Positions 54,249 to 64,000 of a stretch of DNA of 64,000 bases are shown piece after piece. The notes under the pieces were generated by a model, which saw only the letters and a program-made list of their open reading frames with translations, was not told the origin of the DNA and did not search any database. The DNA comes from Pisaster brevispinus. Lineage: Eukaryota > Echinodermata > Asteroidea > Forcipulatida > Asteriidae. The position numbers were made by a program, and so were the translations under genes. The DNA lies in contig JAMKCF010000008.1 of the NCBI GenBank assembly GCA_023634235.1, forward strand, positions 5,089,001 to 5,153,000, written 5' to 3'. The number at the start of each line of letters is the position of its first letter. Within the stretch, counting starts at the first letter, position 1.

Positions 54249-57200
54249 TCAGTCACTCTCCGATGAGATCAGGCCTCTGTTATCAGACTCATAGTCAAAA
54301 GCGCCATCTAGGCTTCCATTCTCGCGGTGTGGCACCTTTAAGGATTTTTGTAGCTTAGCTTTCATCCGTCGGTTATCAGATGTCGCAGTCTGCCAAACTG
54401 TCTCAAGTTGGTCCTCAACTTTCCTGAATTTTGAGAGAAAGAAAATAAGTTACACATCGATCTACCTGGTGCATTTGAATAAATTAGCGAGAGTAAAAAA
54501 TGGTTTACAAAGTTGGGGCACTTTTTTTAAAGGGATCTTCACATTGCTATTGCTCATCATTTACCTTTTATCAGAAGCTAGGGAGTCAAGTGAGTCTTGT
54601 TTCTCTTGTAACAACATCTTCAGATGGGACATTTCTCGGTCATACTCCCTGAGCTGGCTGGAATGAGTGGTATCCTGGGCCTGCATACGACTGGACAGAT
54701 TGCCGAGCTTGTGGTCCGCTTTCATACGGTACGACTGTAAAGTGAAATAATTTGTAAGAGTTTACAATCATAAAGATGACTTATTTATGCAGCTGCTGTC
54801 GTGGCCTTGCCGCAAAATATCCATGTAAATTATCTGGCATCCTTGAGAAATTTCTATTCCCCCCTCGACGGGGATGGCAGTCCATCGCTGGTTACTCCCA
54901 AGCTCTCACTGGTACCCATTGGTACTCCTGTCCGGAGAGAAGCAATTATGATAAAGTGCCATGCTCAAGGACACAAGTGTCGCGACTGACCAGACCAGGA
55001 TTGGAACCCACATTCTGAAAATAATTACAGGACTTGAGTCCACCGCCCTAGACCTCAATGATGACCCTGAAATCATAAGAGGAAACTTTAGATCCCTGGC
55101 TACTGGCTGAAAGAGATCCCTGACCAAGTATGACGTACAAAACAAGGCGCTGAGAGAAACAAGATAAAACTGGTACCTTTAACTTCTCCTCTAGCCGTCC
55201 GATAGTGACGTTACCCTCCATCAATTTGTTCACAGCTTTCTTCTTTTCTTGTTCTTGAGTCTTTGCCTTCAAGAAGATCAAAGAAATTAAAAAGCATGAC
55301 CGAGATGGAAGATGACATGATCTTGGGCTCTCCAGCTTCTTTCTGTCTTTTTTTATTTATAGAGAAGACATGGAAGGACGTTTCAGTTTTAGATGTGGGA
55401 GGAAAACCCTAGAAAACCTCACACAGGCACGAGGATACATTGTGCTTCTCTCTTGCAAGATAAAACATTGTTGTGAACTGACACAAAGAAATATAACCGC
55501 TTGACATGAAGTCTGCCCCCAAGCAATTGTCTGCTTTTTGCAAATTTTCTGACATTTTGTAGGTTTGTGTGACGAGTGCACATGCCCCCTCCCCTCCCCT
55601 GCCTCAATGACACTAACCACTTTTGCTAGGGCATCTCTTTCCGCCGACGTCTGCTCTGCAATCTCAAGGACCTTGTTCAGATGCTGATTGGATAATGCCA
55701 GTTTGTTCTCGCTGTGTTCTAACTCCTTCTTAAGAAGCCCGATTGTGTGCTGGAGCTTTCTATGAAATCAAGACACAAACCAGAATAAATAATATGCATA
55801 TTGAGGAGCTTTAGTTTGTGTGTTGACACTTGTCAAGTACCAAGAATCTCTCTCTCTCTCTCTAGTCAACTGTGGTTGGATGTCGTGTTGAGATTTGCCC
55901 ATTCTTATCCCTCAAAAGTTAGGAAGATCAGTTGGAAGCACCCCATAGTCCCTGGCAACTACATTTGTATAGCTGAGCTTTTGTCCTTCCCTATTTCTCC
56001 TTCCATGTTTTAGTGACCAGGTGATAAGCTGAGAGACAGGTTCCTTGATGTTTCTGTATGAGTGCCATGCTAGTCTCAGAAAACAACTTTGAATCATTAA
56101 AATCAACCCAATATATCTTGAGAAGTTGAATATTAGAAACAGTAGGACTTTCTCCCTGCTCTGTACAGCATTTCTGTAGGTCTGTTAAGTATCACTGGTC
56201 TTGGGGAAGTGGGGTCCTTACTGACAACAGCTAATACAAGTCACAGTGAAACCAGTGAGTAGAATTCAGAGATTGTGGCTAATGGTAAACTGGCCAAAAG
56301 AGTTGTAAATGAAGCTGTTAATAACAATGTGGTTGACATTGCATCTTCAGAAGCATTGGACTAGGCAAAATCTAGAGGTTTCATCAGCAGAATATCTCAT
56401 ACAAAAAATGTCTTTTTACTTTTGTGCTCTGTTCACGGCCCGAATCTCCCCTTGCATTTGACTCTTCTCTGCCTCACCATCAGCCATCTTCATCGATAAG
56501 CTTTTTCTCTCCCCCTGGGTTGAGGACAGCTTCATCATTACATTCTGCATCTCAGACTGGTGCTTGTGCTGTTCTTCTTCCAGAGCCCTACAGGGAAAAG
56601 TGTTTATAGTTCACAGAGTGTACCTTAAGCATAAATATTTACTGCATAGAAAATGTTGATACTTGAAGAGCATTGGTATAGGCAACAAGGCGTCCATTTG
56701 AGCATTGACTATTCTTGCCCAGAAGAGAAAGCAATTAGTATGGCATTTGCGAGTTTGATTTTGAATAATGCTCAGAGCAATGACTTACTTAGTCCACAAG
56801 TGAACACTCAAATTGGATTCCGCAAAACTAAAGACAGTGTTGCAACGGTTCAGGGCAAGTGTAACCCCCAGATGGGCAAAGCCTGGTACCAGAGTGCAAT
56901 ACACATTCATCAAAATTGTGTACGGATGTTTGTTGTGGCTTTATTGCCCCGAACCATGTGACATAGTATCCGTCTCTAGTCTGCAGATTCAAATTGAAGA
57001 GGTCACGTTTGACTAGCAAGTCATTGTACCAGATATATTATTTAAATGTAACTGGCAACTGGCTTATTTGGAATACTAACATTTTTTTGGTGCTCCCGCC
57101 CTTAACTTGAATAATCAAGATTGTGTAGTATTTCACAAATTTCAGTTTTGACATTACTGGAATACAATTTGAACAACAGTACTTAACTACCTCTTGTACT

Positions 57201-60200
57201 CTGCCAAGGAGCTCATGTGTTCCTGAATGGGCATCTTGGTTTCTGCATCTACGACAGAGCGATTATGCTGCTGCTTGAGGGCGCTGTATCGATGTTTGAC
57301 ATCTGTCAGCTGGGCCTCAAGATCACCTTTCTCTGCCTCCTCCATCGCAAGACACTTGCTCATTTTGGAAACTAATTGGGATTGAAGAAGATCTCTTTTT
57401 AATCAAATTCCATTGAATATAAGGGGAATCCAGACCCTCTCATAAACTAGCCAGTTTTGTAGTCAAGACCACAAAGTACGAGACAAAAACGGAGACTTCC
57501 TCTTTGAGACCTCCTTTCCTTCCCCTCCTCTCCCAGACCAAGACCAAGATCTCAATGTTTGAGACCAAAACAACGACCTTCATGTCCAAGATCAAGACCT
57601 AAACCTTCCTATCGAGACCAAGACGGGAGTGACACCACCTCTAAGGCAGAGCTGCCAACATTTGCATCTTGTAATCGATTTCGTACAAGAATCAGGGTGA
57701 TATTCAGAATTACAACAAAATGGGGAAAAGTTTCCATAATCAGGGAGACTTTTAAGTTGGCTCATCAGAACATGGAAAGAATGGTTTATTTTGGGGGAAC
57801 TTTCCGCAGAATCAGGGAGAGTTGGCCGCTCTGGCTAAAGGTGTTTTCCCTACCTTCAATTGAATGTGCCTTTTGCATCTCCTTCTGCTTCTGCTGTAAG
57901 ACTTCAAGTTGACTGAGAACCACCTGATTCTCCTCCAAGACTAGTCTAGCATGTTCCTGAATACGATGCCTACAACAAGACCAAATAGTCAAAGTGAAAA
58001 AGATTTAGCAATTCGTTCTGTCGCATTTTATTTTTCTCTCGATTGACCCAGTTCACCTGACGTCAACGCCACAACAATCTTAGCTGTGTCATTTTGGAGT
58101 CCATGACACCGTGTGTTATGAAGTGTAATACGAAAACTAGGCGATTTTCACAATTTGATTCCCAAAACAGTCAACATGACAGACAGTAGCTACGTCTCAT
58201 TTACCATTCTGCTGGTGTGACCGACGATGGCTGCCCAACCTGCTCCAGCTTCATGTGTAACCTCTGGTTCTCATGAATGACCTCTTCGGCTGACCTCCGC
58301 AATCGACCAAGGTCATCGTGGGTCATCCGGACGACCTCGTCCTAGCATCAAAGGCACAGAAGGAGAAACTGTGTTAACCAGTGGTGGAACATTTTCATTT
58401 GTGGTGGGCAAGCGGGGGGCAAAGTTATAATGTGTGGGGGGAGGGCTATTTCTTGTATCGAACCATTCATTTTTTATCGTAAAAAAAAAACAAACTCATT
58501 TGTAGGGGGCGAGAGGGGAGCAAGGAATCTGAGCAGACTACAAAGGGGGGGGGGGGGGGCTTCCACACCACTGGGTAATAATGTTGGAGTGCCATGAGCG
58601 TCACTGAGTGACGGATTTGAGCTCTTAATAAGAAGCCACTATTATTATTATTATCATGATTAAATCTTGCCCTTCCCATTCTCTCCGTTCCCTCCTAGTA
58701 CGTGTCTCTGCTACTCACCTTTTCTCTAAGTGCTTCTTCATACGCCATGATGAGTGGAGATAAGTATTTAGTCTCTGTTAACCAACGTGGTGTCCTGCCC
58801 CTAGACGGTAATCCGTGCGCATCATCTTTCTGATCATAAACAACCACAAAATTGTTCCATCGTTAAAAAATACATTCGTCATGGAGAATCCCAGAGATGA
58901 ATTTTTCCCTGAGAATTCTAAGCAGTAAATGGCAAAACTGTTTCCCCTTTCCCTTATGGATCAATTTTATGCCGTAATATAAACCCGGACAAGACCCCTA
59001 GTGCTTACCCCTGGAGGTGAGTATTTGGCCTGATATCTACTCAATTGAATATTGAGTTTATGGATGATCATCTTGAGCTGGTCATTTTCAGCAATCACCT
59101 CCTCAGCGTGTTGCCTCATGAGCACTCCCTGGGAGTGATCTGGAAACAGAGGGCAAAGAAAGAAAGAAAGAAAAAAAAAAGGAAACAAGTAGTTTGAAAT
59201 AAGTAGTTGGAAGACAACGGCAATAGTTCACCAAGTGATGCAGTGATAACACTGAGTAGGAGTTTCTCACCTTCGTCCCTGATGGACTCGGACAGGTTCC
59301 TGAGTGTTTTATTCTCTGAGTGGAGACGGTCGTTAATCTCTTTAATGGCTTGGTTCTCAAGACGTAGCTTATCACATAGTTGGTGCATCTCGTCCAATCT
59401 CCTCTCCATATCATCTGAATCACAGAGAAAAAAATACACAACTTGGGGTTGAACAAACACAAGTAGACTTAGAGCGGGATTTGAACTTGCGGCCTCCGGA
59501 TTAATGCGCCGCACTCTACAAACTGAGCTATCTAGCACTAATGTTGGCGGTCTCCCTATTTTGTCAGTATCTTTGTTCGGGGGTGCCAGTCAGAAGCCAT
59601 TCAACCTGTAGCTGCCGTGTAGCCTGGGGTCACACCCAAGTTTACAATACAACTTGGGAAGCAACAGGAGAGGGATCCTCTTCACAAGAAAAGAAAAAAA
59701 AAAAAAATCACTTAGAATAAAAAAATAAAAAATAAATAAATCATAATACAAAAGTCATAACCAATCACATTGTAGTCAACATGCCCTTTAGTGGACTCAA
59801 AACAGATGAACTATTTTTTCGAGCAGTCAACCCACCTTTGATGAAGGCCAACTTCTGCATCCCTGCCCTCATTTCCTCCGCCTCCATCCCTCCATCCTCA
59901 GCCATCCTCCTCTGATGAGGAGGCGGGGACAAGCTCTTGATGCTCCCCTGGAGGAAGGACTGCGTCTGGGCCTGCTGCTGCAGGGTCTCTAGGAGCTGAC
60001 TTCTCTCCCTCTGAACCATCTCTAGTTCCTTCTCCAGCCGGGAGTTTGTCTTCCTGAGGTAGTCCTCCTCCCTGGTGATCTGGCTGTCTTTTGAGTTGGT
60101 CGCACCACGACGCTGAATATGCAAGTAGGAATCTGAGAGAGATGAAGTTTCAAAATTAGTTCCTGTACATGTTTGAGATGATCATAGGGCTCAGAATGAT

Positions 60201-63200
60201 TCTATGCATTTTCTTTTTTTGTTATAGTAAAACTGTCATTGAGTGGGATAGTGTGAACAGAGTTGAAATATTTATTTTTTCCACAATGTCTTCTCATGAT
60301 AGTCAAGACCTTTTGTCAACTGTACCCAATTAAGGTGGAAGCCAAGTCCTCTTGCCCCCAAGCAAGCTCGCTCCCAACAAAGTCGCCCTGGGTAGCAACA
60401 ATCTCGCCCCCAAAGCAACGTAAAGTCACCCTTATCACATATATAAAGAGATCCTCCACCAATGACCAATGATTACATGTATTTCAAATGATAAAGTCTG
60501 ATAATTAAAAGGCTTGACTAACTTTTTCTTAACTTTTGTTTTTACCAGATAACTGTCATTAATCCATGTCAGAGTTTGTTCAAGGTAAGGTATATTATTA
60601 CGCCTAAAAAACAATTAGTGTCGGAGGGAAAAAAATTGTTATTTGTTGGGAATGAAATACTATTTTGAGGGGTAGTCTTCCTTTGACCTTATGGAGGACG
60701 CTGTGTTTGAGATGCAAGGGGGTCTATACTTTAATTGGGTATCCTAAAAATAAAACAAAAAATTTGGTTGAACAGAAGCCATTCAACCTGTAACTGTCAT
60801 ATAACCAGGGATCACAACTAAGTTTACGATACAACCTGAGAAGCAACAACAGAGGGATCACCCTAAGGGGATGCCATTTTTTAAAATTTCAATTGCCAAA
60901 CAATGAACCCTTGTGGATTATTACTTTAAAAAAAAAAATGGTACAGAACTGAAAACTCTAACAAGATTGACAAATCGTCACTGATCTACTTACTCAAGTC
61001 ATCTTGGTTTTGGGAGGAACTTCTTGGGGCTGGAGATGGCCGCTTCATTGCACTGATATTAGTAGCTTCCACTTTCTGGATAATCTGTCAAACATGTCAA
61101 AGAAGAATGAGGACATTTCAATTATTCATCCCTACCATCTTACAACGTGAAGTAAAATGCTTCACACTGATCGCTCTAAAGCACTGTTCATACTTCATGC
61201 CAATTGCGAAAGCAAAGCAACTTTTCTTGCTTCACAGTTGTGAAACAGCCCGTATTGACTGAACATTCCGTGGACCTCGTACCAAATTCAGCATGCTTGG
61301 ATCCAACCTTCCAAAATATGGGTCCAGAATTTCCAGCAGTTTTGAAAAATCCTGGAGAGAACCCTGAACATCATGACGAAAAGAAAAGTAAATCCCAGTG
61401 CTTTTTAAGAGAATGTTTGATGTCTTTACTTCATTGAGTCATGGTTTCAATTTGATAATGAGATTCCCAAAGAGAGTTTTTTTTTATCCAGGTGTTCAAG
61501 AAATTGATACTGTGGGTGGTGCTGGAAAAACTCTAGAAAACCCAAAAGTGTTATTATGTACTAGTGATACTTACAGGTTCCTCCACAAGACCGTCCGTGA
61601 AATCTTGAGACGTCAGTCTATCGCCAGTGATATCTTCCTCTGTTAATCTATCTGGGCTGATTCTACCTGCTGGCAGGAAAAAGCAAAAAAAAAGCAATCA
61701 AATCAGCTGGGCCCGATGAAGGTTTGACAGGAAACAAAATAAAGGGTACCACTCCCAATGGTCATAAAATTTCTTTAAGAACCCGAAAAAACAAAAAAAG
61801 TGTTCCAACATGTGAATAGACATGCAGGCTTATACTGAAAATAATGTCAGTTGATTCATTTGCTGTTGTTTGATTTAACAATGGACGGGAAAAAAGTTAG
61901 TTAGTTAGCTACCCTTTCCAAAAATAAGTTAGTGGCCTGACTAACTTATTTTTGCATTTGTACCATAGGTCCCTTTGGTTGGTAAGCAGTTTGCAAATCA
62001 GCTAATTCTATTTTCTCATGACTACCTTTTTTCCCAAAATGTTTTGATTGAAATTTAAGAGTAATTAAAATATTATTTATTCTTATGAACTCAAATTATT
62101 TGTAGTATAAGTCTGCATTTGTTGAAACACTTTGGGGTGGTTTCAGGTCCTTAAAAAAGGTGGTTTCAGGTACTTAAAAAAAGTTACAACTATTAGAAAA
62201 ACTGCTGATATTTCTGTAGAAGAGTGGTACACTTTATTGTCTTTCTATTCGTTTATAAAAGAAGTAAAATTGGATGGAAAACTTGTCTCTGCTTTTTCTT
62301 GATTCACATGTTTATGTCAAATGTACCAGACATTAATTTGTGTTTTCTTTGCTTAGCAATTCTGTTTTTATGGTAGGTGGTGTGATAACAGGAGAGTAGG
62401 GCCAGCGATAAAATGACAGGTCATACCTTTTTTCTTTTTCTTGCCCTTCTGTTTCCATGGGGGAGGCGGCGTGATGAGGTCAGAGAAGTCATCTTCTTGT
62501 GGGCTTGTAACCATGGTCAAACTACTGCTCTCTGATAGGTCGGCTGACAATAGCGGGGTTGGTTTCTGAGAGAGAGAGAGAGAAAGGGCCATATCATTTC
62601 AGTCCAAAGGCCATTTGTCTGGCATAAAGACTGCTTCCGACTTTGGGTTGAATTCCCAGTCATTTCTGGTCAGAGTGTTTGTACACACTGTGCAAGTCTT
62701 GCATGTATAAAAAACGAGAAAACAACTCGACGAAGACTTTATTTTTCTATGAAATCAAATCTTCTTTTTAATTTCTATGGAAAAATTCTATACAAAATTC
62801 TTGGAAATAAAAATGGGCATATAACAGCGAATTTTTATAAATGATGACACGGTGATTCAGCTGTAGGCATAGCCGAAGCGCCCAAATTCGGACATTGCTG
62901 AGCACAGTGGGATGTCAAATAACAAATCACTAGGGTAAAATCTACAACTTATCTTTCTTTAAGATAAACTAGTGCTTTTGTGAAATCGAGCTCTTTTCAT
63001 TACGTATGTTTATGGTTTAAGAGAAACGTTCTGTTGTTATCCATTTATATATTTCCATCCTGTGTAATGATTACCAACTCACTTTTTTCTTATGCTTACT
63101 GCTCCTGGAGTAGATATCTTCCACATCTTTGGTTGCGGCAGTTTCTTTTCTCAAGATTTCTTTTGATTTCTTCGGGTCCACTGTCTTCCTCTGTCTCTTC

Positions 63201-64000
63201 TCTTCTTCTCCTAGATTCTCTGCCTCCCCCTTCTCCAGAGTGTGATAAAGCCTCTGCTGGGAAGACAAATCTGGTTGCTCTTTCCGCCTCTCTGAGAGTG
63301 GTGCACTTTCTTGTTCTTCTTCATCGTCGCTGCTCCGCATAGAGTCCGAGGGGCTGTGAAGGGGTGTGGCCAGCTTGGCTCGATGAGAAATGGTGTTACG
63401 CTTCTGACGATTATGAATTGGGATGCTGGAATACCTTAAGAAATAACAGTGAATATTTCACTGGATACAATTGACTCAGTGATTGTTTTTAAAAGTATGA
63501 TTTTATTGACTAAAGTGGAACCATTGCAGGTCATATTTTGGAGGAGCCGAGAGAAAATTCCGTCAGGAACCTGTCAATGCTCCCATCCCCTACCCCCCTC
63601 CCCTCTGGCTCCCAAAGAAACCTCAAGGATGTACCCACTTCATATGCATTTTCTATTGCTACACCCATGACATGCCTTACACTTACCCTGGATCTTCATA
63701 CCCCTGATCCATGTCTTCCCCATCTTCTTCTTCGCTGTTGTAGTAATCATACATACTACTCCTAGCCATGCTGTTCTCCATGCTAGCATTCCCTTCTTGC
63801 ATCCTCGACGCCCCGAGTTCTCCTGTGCTCCTCAAGGTGTTATTATCAGGAGGCGTGGCAATGACACGCCCTAACAAGGAGGCATTTAAGAGGGCAGAAG
63901 AGAGGGCAGATAGGGGGCGCTCTTCAGGTGGTCCTTCTGGTGGCTCAGGGGAACGGGGAACTGCAGCAAACATCGCTCGAGGGAAGAGAGCCGACCCTAT
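54249..64000 (-). CDS. CEP89: Centrosomal protein of 89 kDa, coiled-coil distal-appendage protein (5' end outside the window)
   Basis: Seventeen exons in transcript order: 64000(partial)-63687, 63434-63083, 62565-62427, 61666-61575, 61084-60994, 60132-59836, 59414-59271, 59139-59009, 58829-58719, 58341-58205, 57969-57854, 57371-57191, 56587-56420, 55759-55618, 55266-55177, 54734-54565 and 54423-54249 (stop TGA). All phases agree, giving at least 949 residues (human 783). CEP89 sits on mother-centriole distal appendages and is needed for cilium formation. Diagnostic matches to human CEP89 are the N-terminal RPLSALSSALL and GRVIATP, AENDQLKMIIHKLNIQLSRY, WLTETKYLSPLIMAYEE, HARLVLEENQVVLSQLEVLQ and VTIGRLEEKL. 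The first third is acidic and low-complexity; most of the rest is coiled coil. The first Met in the window (63973) may not be the start, since the frame is open to the edge. Confidence 0.93.
54830..55060 (-). repeat. SINE-2-like copy in a CEP89 intron
   Basis: AGTGCCATGCTCAAGGACAC, GATTGGAACCCACATTCTG and TGGTTACTCCCAAGCTCTCA are reversed SINE-2 words. Confidence 0.6.
56845..57080 (+). repeat. Dispersed repeat, copy 2 (partner at 21955-22190)
   Basis: CAGATGGGCAAAGCCTGGTA, TTGCCCCGAACCATGTGACA and ATTGTACCAGA match the first copy. Confidence 0.7.
57645..57835 (+). repeat. Dispersed repeat R4, copy 2
   Basis: GAGCTGCCAACATTTGCATC, AAAAGTTTCCATAATCAGGG and GCAGAATCAGGGAGAGTTGG match 24400-24605. 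Confidence 0.75.
58575..58660 (+). repeat. SINE-2 3' tail fragment
   Basis: GTCACTGAGTGACGGATTTG and AATAAGAAGCCACTATTATT match the tail of the 14160-14512 copy. Confidence 0.65.
59438..59665 (-). repeat. SINE-1, near-complete, next to a CEP89 splice acceptor
   Basis: The reversed tail GGGGTTGAACAAACAC, B box GGGATTTGAACTTGCGGCC, A box AAACTGAGCTATCTAGCAC and 5' half GGGTGCCAGTCAGAAGCC to ACAATACAACTTGGGAAGC are all present. The 3' tail ends about 25 bases upstream of the acceptor of exon 59414-59271, in gene orientation. Confidence 0.8.
60760..60870 (-). repeat. SINE-1, non-tRNA half
   Basis: AGAAGCCATTCAACCTGTAA and TACAACCTGAGAAGCAACA match the reversed 5' half of SINE-1. Confidence 0.65.
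61915..62020. mobile_element. Palindromic element related to 19940-20105
   Basis: AAAAATAAGTTAGTGG and CTGACTAACTTATTTTTG form a short hairpin around GTTAGTGGCCTGAC, followed by GTACCATAGGTCCCTTTGGT and AAGCAGTTTGCAAATCAGC as in the other copies. Confidence 0.7.

Overview
The window is nuclear DNA of an animal. The protein genes are split by GT-AG introns, AT-rich non-coding DNA is crowded with tRNA-derived SINEs, palindromic MITEs and LINE relics, and the proteins are animal-specific (a MATCAP tubulin carboxypeptidase, VPS9D1, CEP89). I infer a marine invertebrate deuterostome, most likely an echinoderm, from the protein similarity and the repeat style. The sequence alone does not prove this.

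Layout. Plus strand: the last four coding exons of adenine phosphoribosyltransferase (529-2580, 5' end outside the window), then a MATCAP-type microtubule tyrosine carboxypeptidase (3681-6799). Minus strand: an omega-class glutathione transferase with six exons (16495 down to 9925); a VPS9D1 orthologue with 14 coding exons and a probable 5' UTR exon (about 50.2 kb down to 19174); and CEP89 (from beyond 64000 down to 54249, 17 exons seen). A single-exon rhodopsin-class GPCR (41929-40925, minus) lies inside the 17.6 kb intron 5 of VPS9D1, on the same strand. I joined exons by checking splice sites, phase and protein continuity, so all five multi-exon models read in frame from end to end.

The genes do not form one pathway. 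They cover purine salvage, tubulin detyrosination, thiol/redox chemistry, endosomal Rab activation, centriole/cilium assembly and signalling. APRT, VPS9D1 and MATCAP1 all sit on human chromosome 16q, so the neighbourhood may be a remnant of an ancestral linkage group.

The rest is mostly repeats: two tRNA-derived SINE families, at least six short inverted-repeat (MITE-like) families, three relics of LINE reverse-transcriptase C-termini, minisatellites, and a 45-bp-arm palindrome whose flank recurs elsewhere in the window. One site at 33076-33120 can be folded as a hammerhead-ribozyme-like motif. A 138-nt unassigned phase-0 exon candidate in VPS9D1 intron 5 would insert cleanly in the VPS9D1 frame.
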